64,000 nt of DNA from Streptomyces sp. 2131.1 (lineage in GTDB: Bacteria > Actinomycetota > Actinomycetes > Streptomycetales > Streptomycetaceae). Position 1 is the first letter of the stretch, and each line of letters opens with the position of its first letter. The stretch spans positions 2,728,001-2,792,000 of the forward strand of contig NZ_FNSY01000001.1 of assembly GCF_900105515.1 (NCBI RefSeq). Direction: 5' to 3'. Positions 37,829 through 46,307 of this stretch are shown piece after piece. The notes below the pieces were generated by a model that did no database searches, was not told where the DNA came from, and was given only the letters and a program-made list of their open reading frames with translations. A program made the translations under genes and the position numbers.

Positions 37829-38398
37829 GTGGCAAGGGGCAGCTCGGGAATCGTGGCCGCGCTCACCGCGGCGGCCGTCGCGGGGGTCGCTTTCCTGGCC
37901 TACCAGGCCTCCGCCAACGTGCCGGACGACCTGGCGGCGAAGCCTAAGGCGTCCAGCAGCGCGTCGGCGCCGGCTCCGGCCGGCGGGCACGGCGAGGCCA
38001 AGCCGAAGAAGGACCCGCTGGCCGTTCCCGCCGGGTCCGGCAGCGGGATGCGGGTCGTGTACGCGCTGAAGGACCGGCGGGTGTGGCTGGTGGACGCGAA
38101 GGGCAAGGCGTCCCGGACGTTCAAGGTGATGCCGAGTTCGGTGAGCGCCGTGCCGGGCAGCTACGCGGTGACCTCGCGGTCGGGCAGCGTGAAGGGGTCG
38201 GACGGGGTGCCGATCGAGCACGTCGTGCGGTTCGCCACGGTGAACGACGTGACGATCGGCTTCAGCGCCGCGCAGGACGGGTCCATGGAGGAGCCGGACC
38301 CGGCGGTGAAGGCGGGGGGCGTGCGGATGTCCCGGGCCGACGGAGATGCGGTGTGGCGGTTCGCCACGGTGAGCGTGAAGGTGGTCGTCGTCCCGTAG
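37829..38398 (+). CDS. exported L,D-transpeptidase-like protein without catalytic residues
   Basis: 189 residues from a GTG with GAAAGAGG upstream. A signal/anchor helix (about 8-28) is followed by an Ala/Pro/Lys linker to about 73. The rest has the YkuD pattern: VVYALKDRRVWLVDAKGKASRTF, SAVPGSYAV and GGVRMSRADGDAVWRFATV. In active L,D-transpeptidases the corresponding site reads SHGCxRM with a histidine before it. Here cysteine is Gly (GGVRM) and the expected histidine strand reads IGFSAA. It probably binds wall peptides without crosslinking them, or has another role; that is inference. It sits between tsaB (divergent) and a small minus-strand gene. Confidence 0.7.
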   Translation: MARGSSGIVAALTAAAVAGVAFLAYQASANVPDDLAAKPKASSSASAPAPAGGHGEAKPKKDPLAVPAGSGSGMRVVYALKDRRVWLVDAKGKASRTFKVMPSSVSAVPGSYAVTSRSGSVKGSDGVPIEHVVRFATVNDVTIGFSAAQDGSMEEPDPAVKAGGVRMSRADGDAVWRFATVSVKVVVVP

Positions 38399-38419
38399 CC
38401 GGGGGCTGGCTTTCTCCGT

Positions 38420-38440
38420 GCGGGCCGTCGTCCGGCCCGC
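38420..38440. terminator. hairpin after the transpeptidase-like gene
   Basis: An 8-bp stem (GCGGGCCG and CGGCCCGC) with a 5-base loop lies 22 bases after the stop codon. It sits between convergent genes and has no T run. Confidence 0.55.
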
Positions 38441-38450
38441 GTCACAGATG

Positions 38451-38473
38451 TCCTCAATCGCCGGACGGGCTGG
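38451..38473. repeat. copy of the interspersed CGCCGG repeat
   Basis: TCCTCAATCGCCGGACGGGC followed by TGG matches, in inverse, the repeat core found at 43.8, 46.2 and 63.4 kb. It supplies the last codons (SPSGD) and stop of the small gene on the minus strand. Confidence 0.7.
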
Positions 38474-38630
38474 ATGTTGCCGCCCGTCCGGCTCTTGCTG
38501 CGGGCTTCTTCTTCGGCGTCTGCGGGGCCGGCGGTGTCGACACCGCGCTCGCCGCCGCGTTCGCGGCCAGTAGGGCGGTCATCGATACCGTCGGCCGCGG
38601 CGGACGCGGTTCGCGCTCGGGTGTCGGCAT
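38454..38630 (-). CDS. 58-residue peptide, unknown, with an iron-box-like palindrome upstream
   Basis: A small gene with a strong AGGAGG ribosome-binding site six bases before the ATG at 38630. The peptide is MPTPEREPRPPRPTVS, then the mildly hydrophobic MTALLAANAAASAVSTPP, then a basic tail with KKK, ending SPSGD. There are no cysteines, so no lanthionine or disulfide peptide. The central Ala-rich stretch is too short and polar for a sure transmembrane helix. An 18-bp palindrome lies 31 bases upstream. I know no family for it. Size, ribosome-binding site and operator-like site together make a real gene more likely than not. Confidence 0.5.
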   Translation of the reverse strand: MPTPEREPRPPRPTVSMTALLAANAAASAVSTPPAPQTPKKKPAARAGRAATSSPSGD

Positions 38631-38660
38631 GGACGCCTCCTGGGCTCCGGTGGAAGGCAT

Positions 38661-38678
38661 GGTTAGGTAGACCTAACC
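38661..38678 (-). promoter_or_regulatory. GGTTAGGT-AG-ACCTAACC palindrome, iron-box-like
   Basis: Perfect 8-bp arms around a 2-base centre. The half-site TTAGGT and its inverse are those of the actinobacterial iron repressors (IdeR, DmdR), but the canonical box TTAGGTTAGGCTAACCTAA spaces them by seven bases, here two. It is therefore a variant site or that of another regulator. Confidence 0.5.
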
Positions 38679-38758
38679 CGCTCTCGTCCTCCATGTCACC
38701 ACGCCTGCCCCGCCCCGCGCAACATTTTGCCGACAGCACGTCGGAATCTCGGAAGAAC

Positions 38759-39310
38759 TCAGCCCCAGGGCGCCCAGGACTCGTTCCGCAGCCCCGCCCA
38801 GCGCGTCCCCACGCCCACCAGCGTCACCGTGCGCCGCTCGTCGTCCGTGTCCCCCACCGCACGGTCGATGAACACCTGGAGCCGGTCGTCCGACAGCTCC
38901 TCGACCTTGCCGTCGCCCCACTCGACGACCACCACGGACTCCGGCAGCGAGACGTCGAGGTCCAGGTCCTCCATCTCGTCGAGCCCGCCGCCGAGCCGGT
39001 AGGCGTCGACGTGGACCAGCGCGGGGCCCCCGGAGAGCGGGGGGTGGACGCGGGCGATCACGAAGGTGGGGGATGTCACCGCGCCGCGCACGCCCAGGCC
39101 CTCGCCGAGCCCCCGGGTCAGGGTCGTCTTGCCGGCGCCCAGCTCGCCGGTGAGCATGACGAGGTCGCCGGGGCGCAGCGCGGAGGCGAGCCGGCGGCCC
39201 AGGGCCCGCATTTGTTCGGGGGAGTCGACGGCCAGCTTGACGGTGACGGCGCCGGGGACGTTCTCGTACGCGGTGGCCTCAGCGGCCGCCGGGCTGTTCT
39301 GCGGTTCCAT
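38759..39310 (-). CDS. tsaE: t6A biosynthesis ATPase TsaE
   Basis: 183 residues from the ATG at 39310; a TTG three codons earlier is possible. A P-loop ATPase: GELGAGKTTLTRGLGEGLG (Walker A near 53-60), SPTFVIARVHPP, and the aspartate/glutamate of HVDAYRL and VVEWGDG. It drives a cycle of the TsaBDE complex. Its start lies inside the last 32 bases of the upstream hydrolase gene, so it is probably read as part of an alr-hydrolase-tsaE transcript. Confidence 0.92.
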   Translation of the reverse strand: MEPQNSPAAAEATAYENVPGAVTVKLAVDSPEQMRALGRRLASALRPGDLVMLTGELGAGKTTLTRGLGEGLGVRGAVTSPTFVIARVHPPLSGGPALVHVDAYRLGGGLDEMEDLDLDVSLPESVVVVEWGDGKVEELSDDRLQVFIDRAVGDTDDERRTVTLVGVGTRWAGLRNESWAPWG

Positions 39311-40517
39311 GCCCGCCAACGTTAGAGGACTCCGGTACGGCTCCGGCGCGCACCAGCAGGTCCGCGAGCCGGTCGGTCACCGTCTCGGGGTGCTCCAGCA
39401 TCACCAGGTGCCCGGCGTCCGGGACGATGACGAGTTCCGCGTCCGGCAGCCGGTCCGCGATGGCCTCACTGTGCGAGCTGGGCGTCACCAGGTCCTTGTC
39501 GCCGGCCAGGATGAGGACGGGGAGATCGCGGAAGAGGGACAGGGTCGCGCTCTTGTCGTGCTCCGCGAAGGCCGGGTAGAACTCCGCGACCACGTCGATC
39601 GGGGTGGACTCGATGAGGCGTTCCGCGAACCGTGCGACGGCCGGGTCCACGTCCCGCGAGCCGAACGAGTAACGCTTGATCAGCCCGGCGAACAGGTCCG
39701 CGGTCGCCCGCCGCCCCCGCTCCACCAGCTCCGCCTGCGAGCCGAGCGCCCGCAGCACGCCGGGCAGGACCCGCCGCACCGCGTTGACGCCCATGACGGG
39801 CAGCCCGAAGCTGACCTCGTTCAGCCGGCCGCTCGACGTGCCGACGAAGGCGACTGCGGCGACCCGGTCGCGGATCAGCTCCGGGTACTGATCGGCCAGC
39901 GCCATGATCGTCATGCCGCCCATCGAGTGGCCGACGAGCACGAGCGGGCCCTCGGGGGCGGCGGCGTCGATGACGGCCTTGAGGTCGCGGCCGAGCTGGT
40001 CGATGCCGACGGGCACCCCTCCCCCGGCGCGGGCCTGGGCGCGGCCCCGCTCGGAGCGGCCGTGGCTGCGCTGGTCCCAGTGGACGGTGCGGACGATCCC
40101 GCGCAGCGCGGCGCGCTGGAAGTGCCAGGAGTCCTGGCCGAGGCAGTAGCCGTGACTGAAGACGACGGTGACGGGGGCGGGGGCCTTGCGCCCGAAGAGC
40201 CGCCGCCTGCGGGAGCCCGAGGGGGCGGCGTCGTCGGGGGGATCGACCTCGTCGACCTCGTAGTACAGCTCGGTGCCGTCGTCGGCGGTGGCCCGGCCGG
40301 GCGTCCCGCGCAGCGAGCCGTACGGGCCGGTGGCGTCCAGGGCGAGCCGGGCGCGCTTGCGCATGCCCCGGCCGACCGTCAGCCGCTCCACGGCGACCCC
40401 GGCCGCCGCTCCCGCGGCGATCACGCCTATGGCGGCGCCGGCGATGCCCGCCCGGCGCCAGCCGGCTCCCGAGGCGGCCGCCGTCGCCACCACGTCCCCC
40501 GTGCTGATGTCGCTCAC
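39279..40517 (-). CDS. alpha/beta hydrolase
   Basis: 412 residues from a GTG with GAGGAGC upstream. An N-terminal hydrophobic segment (about 18-42) may anchor it in the membrane. The hydrolase core has VVFSHGYCLGQDSW (oxyanion region), nucleophile elbow LVGHSMGGMT with Ser near 222, aspartate in ILAGDKDLVTP and histidine in GHLVMLEHPE. An extra loop, RRRLFGRKAPAPV, precedes the core. The position between alr and tsaE is also occupied by a hydrolase in related genomes, so the link may be functional. Substrate unknown. The C-terminal 30 bases overlap tsaE. Confidence 0.88.
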   Translation of the reverse strand: MSDISTGDVVATAAASGAGWRRAGIAGAAIGVIAAGAAAGVAVERLTVGRGMRKRARLALDATGPYGSLRGTPGRATADDGTELYYEVDEVDPPDDAAPSGSRRRRLFGRKAPAPVTVVFSHGYCLGQDSWHFQRAALRGIVRTVHWDQRSHGRSERGRAQARAGGGVPVGIDQLGRDLKAVIDAAAPEGPLVLVGHSMGGMTIMALADQYPELIRDRVAAVAFVGTSSGRLNEVSFGLPVMGVNAVRRVLPGVLRALGSQAELVERGRRATADLFAGLIKRYSFGSRDVDPAVARFAERLIESTPIDVVAEFYPAFAEHDKSATLSLFRDLPVLILAGDKDLVTPSSHSEAIADRLPDAELVIVPDAGHLVMLEHPETVTDRLADLLVRAGAVPESSNVGGHGTAEQPGGR

Positions 40518-40607
40518 CGTGCCGCGCTCCTCGTGAGTCGTGTCGGTCGGTCCCGGCCCGAGCCGGGGCCGCCTTCAGATCGTGCCTGGTCAGGGGCGCT
40601 TGCCCGG

Positions 40608-41774
40608 TCAGGGCCCGGCCGGGGACCCGTCGGCCGTCGCGCCCAGGTGGACGCGTGGCACCCGGCCGCCGATCCGGGTGACGATCTCGTACGCGATCGT
40701 GCCGGCGGCCTCCGCCCAGTCCTCGGCGCTCGGCTCGCCCCGGTCGCCGGGGCCGAAGAGCACCGCCTCGCTGCCCGCCGCCGGCTCGTCGCCGTCGAGG
40801 TCGACGACGAACTGGTCCATGGCGACCCGGCCCGCGATCGTCCGGCGCACCCCGCCGACGAGGACGGGGCCCCGGCCGGACGCGTGGCGCGGGATGCCGT
40901 CGGCGTACCCGAGGGGCACCAGGCCGAGGGTGGTCCCGCGGGGCGTCGTGTAGTGGTGGCCGTAGCTGATGCCGTGCCCGGCCGGGACCCGCTTGACCAG
41001 GGCGACGGACGCGGCGAGCGTCATCACGGGCCGCAGCCCGAAGTCGGCGGACGTGCCCAGCTCCGGGCTGGGCGAGATCCCGTACATGGCGATCCCCGTG
41101 CGTACGAGGTCGAAGTGGGACTCGGGGACGGTCAGGGTCGCCGGGGAGTTGGCGATGTGCCGCACCTCGGGCTCGACACCGGCCTTCTCCGCGTACGCCA
41201 CCATGTCGCGGAAGGTCTCCAGCTGGGCGGTGATCGAGGGGTGGCCCGGCTCGTCGGCGCAGGCGAAGTGGGACCACAGGCCGGTGACGCGGACGGCGCC
41301 GGCGCGCTCGGCGGTGCGGGCGGCGGCGACCAGTTCGGGCCAGTCGGCGGGCTGGCAGCCGGCCCGGCCGAGTCCGGTGTCGGCCTTGAGGTGGATCCGG
41401 GCGGTCCGGCCGGCCGCCTCGGCAGCCCCGGTGACCTCGCGCAGCGCCCACATGCCGCTGACCGACACGTCGATGTCGGCCTCGATCGCCTCGCGCCAGG
41501 GCCCGCCCGGCGTCCAGAGCCAGCACAGCATCCGGCCGTCGAGCCCGGCCGCGCGCAGGGCCAGGGCCTCCTGGGGGGTCGCGGTGCCCAGCCAGGCGGC
41601 GCCCGCCTCCCGGGCGGCGCGCGCGCAGGGGACCGCGCCGTGCCCGTAGGCGTCGGCCTTGACCACGGCCATCAGTTGCGCCCCGGCCGCCCGGGCACGC
41701 AGGACGCGCACGTTGGCGCGGAGTGCGGCGAGGTCGATCTCGGCACGGGCTCGCAAGGACGCTGTCTCGTTCAT
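40608..41774 (-). CDS. alr: alanine racemase
   Basis: 388 residues, a pyridoxal phosphate enzyme that makes D-alanine for peptidoglycan. PLP lysine is in LMAVVKADAYGHG (near residue 39), the TIM barrel follows, and the C-terminal domain has the catalytic tyrosine in GISYGHHYTTPRG (about 275), supplied to the partner subunit. GVRRTIAGRVAMDQFVVDL is the family motif. It leads the alr-hydrolase-tsaE group on the minus strand and lies after a DUF488 gene. Confidence 0.95.
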   Translation of the reverse strand: MNETASLRARAEIDLAALRANVRVLRARAAGAQLMAVVKADAYGHGAVPCARAAREAGAAWLGTATPQEALALRAAGLDGRMLCWLWTPGGPWREAIEADIDVSVSGMWALREVTGAAEAAGRTARIHLKADTGLGRAGCQPADWPELVAAARTAERAGAVRVTGLWSHFACADEPGHPSITAQLETFRDMVAYAEKAGVEPEVRHIANSPATLTVPESHFDLVRTGIAMYGISPSPELGTSADFGLRPVMTLAASVALVKRVPAGHGISYGHHYTTPRGTTLGLVPLGYADGIPRHASGRGPVLVGGVRRTIAGRVAMDQFVVDLDGDEPAAGSEAVLFGPGDRGEPSAEDWAEAAGTIAYEIVTRIGGRVPRVHLGATADGSPAGP

Positions 41775-41826
41775 ATCGCGCCCAGTCTCTCAGAGCCGTC
41801 CGCGCGGGCCGGTCCGGCGGGGCGCG

Positions 41827-42213
41827 TCAGCGGTGGCGCAGCTCGTGCTCCAGGTGGTCGGCGAGGACCGGTACGTGGCTGTGCTCGACGTCCTTGACGG
41901 CGGTGACGAGCGTGACCGGGCCGCCGTCGCGGACCAGCCCCACCAGCTCGTCGACGGCCGCCGTCTCCGCCGGTCCGGCCAGTTCGGCGCGGTAGCGCTC
42001 CACGAAGGCGTCGTAGCGGGTGGCCGAGCGGTCCTCGTGGTACCAGGAGCGCAGCTCGTCGGAGGGGGTGAGGTCCTTGAGCCAGCGGTCGATCGCGGCC
42101 TTCTCCTTGGACACCCCGCGCGGCCAGAGCCGGTCGACGAGGACGCGGGTGCCGTCGCCCCCCTCCACCCCGTCGTAGACCCGGCGTACGCGGACGTCAC
42201 CGCTGCTGCTCAC
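41827..42213 (-). CDS. DUF488 family protein
   Basis: 128 residues from a GTG at 42213 with GAGGAGAGG upstream. The family pattern is clear: RVLVDRLWPRGVSKEKAAIDRWLKDLTPS at the N-terminal third, SWYHEDRSATRYDAFVERYRAEL, and a TLVTAVKDVEHSHVPVLADHL end. DUF488 proteins are small cytosolic proteins, some linked to heavy-metal or uric-acid contexts; function not established. The gap to nnr upstream is 50 bases, so it may be co-transcribed with it. Confidence 0.85.
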   Translation of the reverse strand: MSSSGDVRVRRVYDGVEGGDGTRVLVDRLWPRGVSKEKAAIDRWLKDLTPSDELRSWYHEDRSATRYDAFVERYRAELAGPAETAAVDELVGLVRDGGPVTLVTAVKDVEHSHVPVLADHLEHELRHR

Positions 42214-42263
42214 GGCCGGCCACCTCTCCTCGGCTCCTTCGCGGACGTTCTCCTCAGCTTCGC

Positions 42264-43730
42264 TCAGGCCCGGACGTCCCGCCACGCCCCGGGGATCGCC
42301 TCGGCGACGTCCAGCGCGGCGAGCGGGGAGCCGTCCGCCGCGCGCCGGGCGGCGAGCCCGTGCAGATACGCCCCGGCGGACGCGGCGTCGAGCGGGGCGA
42401 GTCCGGCGGCGAGCAGGGAGCCGGTGAGACCGGAGAGGACGTCGCCGCTGCCGGCGGTGGCCAGCCAGGAGGTCCCGGTCGGGTTGACCCGGACCGGGGT
42501 GCGCGGGGTATCGGTGGCGATCAGGGTCGTCGAGCCCTTGAGCAGGACCGTGGCACCGAACCGCCGTGCGAGTTCCCGTACGGCGGCGAGCCGCCCCGCC
42601 TCGACCTCCTCGCGCGCCACGCCGAGCAGCGCGGCGGCCTCCCCGGCGTGCGGGGTGAGGACGGTGGGCGCGGTACGGGCCCGGACCACGTCCACGTCCA
42701 GCAGCCGCAGCCCGTCCGCGTCCACGAGCACCGGCACCTCGGCGGCCAGCACGTCGGAGACGGCGTCCACCGCTTCGGTGCCGTCGCCGAGCCCGGGTCC
42801 GACGACCCACGCCTGCACCCGCCCGGCCCCGGAGGGGCGGCCGGCGTGGACCAGGGTCTCCGGGTGCCGGGCGATGACCGCCTCGCCGCCGGGGCCCGCG
42901 TAGCGCACGGCCCCCGCCCCGCCGCGCAGTGCCCCGGAGACGGCGAGCACGGCGGCGCCCGGGTAGCGCGTCGATCCGGCGGCGATGCCGACGACACCGC
43001 GCCGGTACTTGTCGCTCTCGGCGGCCGGTACGGGCAGCAGCGCGGCGACGTCCGCGTACTGGAGCGCTTCCAGGTCCGGCACGGCCGGGAGTTCGGCATC
43101 GAGCCCGATGTCGACGAGGCGCAGCGCCCCGGCCCGTTCGGCGGCCGGGTCGACGAGCAGCGCGGGCTTGTAGGCCCCGAAGGTGACGGTGGCGTCCGCG
43201 CGCACCGCGTCCCCGGTCACCTCGCCGGTGTCCGCCTCGACCCCGCTGGGCAGGTCGACGGCGACGACGGGCGCGCCGTGCGCGGTGTACCGCCGGACCA
43301 GCTCGGCCGCCTCGGGCCGCAGTCCGCCGCGTCCGCCGATGCCGGTGATGGCGTCCACGACGAGGTCGATACGCCCGGCCCAGTCCTCGTGGGCGGTGCT
43401 CTCCTCACCGTCGACGACGTGTCCACCGGCGGCGGTCAGGGCCGCTGTGCCGCCCTCGTGGGACCTGCCGGGGGTGACCCGTACGGCGACCACGCCCGCG
43501 CCGCGCCGGGCCAGCCGGGCTCCGGCGTACAGGGCGTCGCCGCCGTTGGCGCCGGTGCCGACGAGGAGGACGACGCGGGAGCCGTAGACCCGGCCGGCCC
43601 GTCGCAGCAGATCGGCACAGGCGGCGGCGAGCCCGGCGGCGGCACGCTGCATCAACGCCCCTTCGGGAAGCCGCGCCATGAGGGCCTGCTCGGCGGCCCG
43701 TACGGTGTCAACGCTGTAGGCGGTACGCAT
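42264..43730 (-). CDS. nnr: bifunctional NAD(P)H-hydrate epimerase/dehydratase
   Basis: 488 residues from the ATG at 43730; a TACGTT six bases before it suggests a leaderless message. It repairs NADH and NADPH hydrates formed by damage: the N-terminal half (about 1-215, VVLLVGTGANGGDALYAGARLARRG) epimerises the R and S forms, and the C-terminal half (about 230-488) dehydrates the S form with ADP. The dehydratase motif NPTGTSWLATAGSGDVLSGLTG is near 430. The fusion is common in bacteria. It lies between acpS and DUF488. Confidence 0.93.
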   Translation of the reverse strand: MRTAYSVDTVRAAEQALMARLPEGALMQRAAAGLAAACADLLRRAGRVYGSRVVLLVGTGANGGDALYAGARLARRGAGVVAVRVTPGRSHEGGTAALTAAGGHVVDGEESTAHEDWAGRIDLVVDAITGIGGRGGLRPEAAELVRRYTAHGAPVVAVDLPSGVEADTGEVTGDAVRADATVTFGAYKPALLVDPAAERAGALRLVDIGLDAELPAVPDLEALQYADVAALLPVPAAESDKYRRGVVGIAAGSTRYPGAAVLAVSGALRGGAGAVRYAGPGGEAVIARHPETLVHAGRPSGAGRVQAWVVGPGLGDGTEAVDAVSDVLAAEVPVLVDADGLRLLDVDVVRARTAPTVLTPHAGEAAALLGVAREEVEAGRLAAVRELARRFGATVLLKGSTTLIATDTPRTPVRVNPTGTSWLATAGSGDVLSGLTGSLLAAGLAPLDAASAGAYLHGLAARRAADGSPLAALDVAEAIPGAWRDVRA

Positions 43731-43761
43731 GCCTTCAACGTACGCATGTTCAGAAGCGCGC

Positions 43762-43833
43762 GCAGACCTCGGCCACATCGAGCCCGTCCGGCGATTGCAG
43801 ACCTCAGCCACATCGAGCCCGTCCGGCGATTGA
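43762..43833. repeat. two tandem 35-bp units carrying the interspersed repeat
   Basis: GCAGACCTCGGCCACATCG, then AGCCCGTCCGGCGATT, repeats after 35 bp with one change (GGCC to AGCC). Units are 43762-43796 and 43797-43831; the second continues to GAGG. The unit core is the same element as at 38.4, 46.2 and 63.4 kb. Confidence 0.8.
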
Positions 43834-43891
43834 GGACGGAACCGGCCCGCCGGACCCCCCGAGGCCACCGGAGCACCGCACCCCGGACCGG

Positions 43892-44263
43892 CTAGGCCCC
43901 CTCCGCGATCACCACAGCGGAAGCGACCCCCGCATCGTGGCTGAGTGACACATGCCAGCTCCGCACCCCCAACGCGGCGGCGCGAGCCGCCACCGTGCCG
44001 CGCACCCGCAACCGCGGCTGCCCGCTCTCCTCCACGTACACCTCGGCGTCCGTCCACAGCAGCCCCCCGGGCGCGCCGAGCGCCTTGGCCAGGGCCTCCT
44101 TCGCGGCGAACCGGGCGGCCAGCGAGGCGATCCCGCGCCGCTCACCGCTCGGCAGCAGCAGCTCCGCCTCCACGAACAGCCGCGAAGCGAGCTGCGGCGT
44201 ACGCTCCAGCGCCGCGTCGAACCGCTCGATCTCCGCCACGTCGATCCCGACCCCGATGATCAC
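43892..44263 (-). CDS. acpS: holo-[acyl-carrier-protein] synthase AcpS
   Basis: 123 residues. It moves the phosphopantetheine arm from coenzyme A to acyl carrier proteins. The family is recognised by the aspartate motif [12 protein letters not shown] at the start and the [12 protein letters not shown] metal-binding glutamate/lysine motif near residue 55, ending in [13 protein letters not shown]. AcpS works as a trimer in the cytosol. It lies directly downstream of glmS on the same strand (22-base gap), so the two are probably co-transcribed. Confidence 0.95.
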   Translation of the reverse strand: MIIGVGIDVAEIERFDAALERTPQLASRLFVEAELLLPSGERRGIASLAARFAAKEALAKALGAPGGLLWTDAEVYVEESGQPRLRVRGTVAARAAALGVRSWHVSLSHDAGVASAVVIAEGA

Positions 44264-44285
44264 GTTCCCACCCTCACTGCTCGGC

Positions 44286-46133
44286 TCACTCCACGGTGAC
44301 GGACTTCGCCAGGTTGCGCGGCTGGTCCACCTCGTTGCCGCGGGCCGTCGCGAGTTCGCAGGCGAAGACCTGCAACGGCACGGTGGCGACCAGCGGCTGA
44401 AGCAGCGTAGGCGTTGCGGGGATGCGGATGAGGTGGTCGGCGTACGGGACGACCTCGTCGTCGCCCTCCTCGGCGATGACGACGGTACGGGCGCCGCGGG
44501 CCCGGATCTCCTGGATGTTCGACACGATCTTGCCGTGCAGCACGGAGCGCCCGGCCGGGGACGGCACCACGACGACGACGGGCAGCCCGTCCTCGATGAG
44601 CGCGATCGGCCCGTGCTTCAGCTCACCGGCGGCGAACCCCTCGGCGTGCATGTACGCGAGTTCCTTGAGCTTCAGCGCGCCCTCCAGGGCGACCGGGTAG
44701 CCGACGTGCCGGCCGAGGAAGAGCACGGTGTCGTGGGAGGCCAGCGAACGGGCCAGCTCCCGGACGGGTTCCATGGTCTCCAGGACCCGGTCGACGGAGC
44801 CGGAGATCTCGGAGAGCTGCCGGATGACGGTCCGGATCTCGTCGCCCCACTTGGTGCCGCGCACCTGGCCCAGGTAGAGGGCGACGAGGTAGCAGGCGAC
44901 GAGCTGGGTGAGGAACGCCTTGGTGGAGGCGACGGCGACCTCGGGCCCGGCGTGCGTGTAGAGCACGGCGTCGGACTCGCGCGGGATGGTGGAGCCGTTG
45001 GTGTTGCAGATGGCGAGCACCTTCGCGCCCTGTTCGCGGGCGTGCCGCAGCGCCATCAGGGTGTCCATGGTCTCCCCGGACTGGGAGATGGCGACGACCA
45101 GCGTGTGCGGGTCCAGGATCGGGTCGCGGTAGCGGAACTCGCTGGCCAGTTCGGTCTCGCAGGGGATACGGGTCCAGTGCTCGATGGCGTACTTGGCGAT
45201 CATCCCGGCGTGGAACGCGGTGCCGCAGGCGACGATCACCACCTTGTCGACCTCGCGCAGCTCGCCGCGCGTGATGCGGACCTCGTCGAGGTGGAGGGTG
45301 CCCTCCGGGTCGATGCGGCCGAGGAGGGTGTCGGTGACGGCCTTCGGCTGCTCGGCGATCTCCTTGAGCATGAAGGAGGCGTAGCCGCACTTCTCGGCGG
45401 CCGACGCGTCCCAGTCCACGTGGTACTCGCGCACCTCGGCGGGCTCGCCGTCGAACCCGGTGACCAGGACGCCGTCCCGGCGCAGCTCCACCACTTGGTC
45501 CTGGCCGAGCTCGATCGCGTCCCGGGTGTGCTCGATGAACGCGGCGACGTCGGAGGCGAGGAAGGACTCGTCCTCCCCCACCCCGACGACGAGCGGCGAG
45601 TTGCGCCGGGCCCCGACCACCACGTCCGGGGCGTCCGCGAAGACCGCGACGAGCGTGAACGCCCCTTCGAGGCGGCGGCACACCTGGCGCATGGCCTCGG
45701 CCGGCTCCCCGCTCTGGCTGTACGCCTCGGCGAGGAGGTGGGCGACGGTCTCGGTGTCGGTCTCGGAGAGCAGGTCGTGGCCGCGCTCGCCCAGCTCGGC
45801 GCGCAGGGCCGCGAAGTTCTCGATGATCCCGTTGTGGACGACGGCGACGCGGCCGGCGTTGTCGAGGTGCGGGTGGGCGTTGACGTCGGTGGGTCCGCCG
45901 TGGGTGGCCCAGCGGGTGTGCCCGATCCCGGCGGTGCCGGCGGGCAGCGGCTGCTCGCTCAGCGCCTTCTCCAGGTTGACGAGCTTCCCGGCCTTCTTGG
46001 CGGCGGCGAGCCCGCCGTCGGCGAGGACGGCGATCCCGGCGGAGTCGTACCCCCGGTACTCCAGCCGCTTGAGGCCCGCGACGACGACGTCCTGCGCCGA
46101 CTGCCCACCGACGTAACCCACGATCCCGCACAT
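44286..46133 (-). CDS. glmS: glutamine-fructose-6-phosphate transaminase GlmS
   Basis: 615 residues from the ATG at 46133. It makes glucosamine-6-phosphate from fructose-6-phosphate and glutamine, the entry to UDP-GlcNAc and the wall. Cys2 is the glutaminase nucleophile ([10 protein letters not shown]), and the amidotransferase domain (about 1-240) has [18 protein letters not shown]. Two SIS domains follow; the first has [14 protein letters not shown] near residue 350, and the protein ends in LAKSVTVE as usual. There is no glmS ribozyme visible in the short leader. glmM, the next step, is encoded 10 kb away in this window. Confidence 0.96.
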   Translation of the reverse strand: MCGIVGYVGGQSAQDVVVAGLKRLEYRGYDSAGIAVLADGGLAAAKKAGKLVNLEKALSEQPLPAGTAGIGHTRWATHGGPTDVNAHPHLDNAGRVAVVHNGIIENFAALRAELGERGHDLLSETDTETVAHLLAEAYSQSGEPAEAMRQVCRRLEGAFTLVAVFADAPDVVVGARRNSPLVVGVGEDESFLASDVAAFIEHTRDAIELGQDQVVELRRDGVLVTGFDGEPAEVREYHVDWDASAAEKCGYASFMLKEIAEQPKAVTDTLLGRIDPEGTLHLDEVRITRGELREVDKVVIVACGTAFHAGMIAKYAIEHWTRIPCETELASEFRYRDPILDPHTLVVAISQSGETMDTLMALRHAREQGAKVLAICNTNGSTIPRESDAVLYTHAGPEVAVASTKAFLTQLVACYLVALYLGQVRGTKWGDEIRTVIRQLSEISGSVDRVLETMEPVRELARSLASHDTVLFLGRHVGYPVALEGALKLKELAYMHAEGFAAGELKHGPIALIEDGLPVVVVVPSPAGRSVLHGKIVSNIQEIRARGARTVVIAEEGDDEVVPYADHLIRIPATPTLLQPLVATVPLQVFACELATARGNEVDQPRNLAKSVTVE

Positions 46134-46216
46134 AGTGGCCCTTTCCTGATCACCAGCCCGCGTTCTTCGCATAGTCGCAGAAGTGACCCCTATTTCAAGC
46201 GCAACGGAGCCCGTAG

Positions 46217-46277
46217 GCCCCGTCCGGCCACTTCAAGCCCGTCCGGCCGCCACTTCCAGCCCGTCCGGCGATTGAGG
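46217..46277. repeat. three degenerate units of the interspersed repeat
   Basis: Three successive units read CCCGTCCGGCCACTTCA, AGCCCGTCCGGCCGCCACTT, and CCAGCCCGTCCGGCGATTGA. They lie in the 174-base gap between glmS and the MFS gene, in which no other feature is seen. Confidence 0.75.
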
Positions 46278-46307
46278 ACAAGGCGCCGCCGAAGGTGGCG
46301 CGCCCCC

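Noticed and set aside
38661..38678. canonical iron box
   Set aside because: TTAGGT half-sites are spaced by two bases rather than seven, so I report it only as iron-box-like.
46134..46307. glmS ribozyme or riboswitch
   Set aside because: The region is filled by the interspersed repeat; no ribozyme core is recognisable, and glmS ribozymes are a Firmicutes feature.
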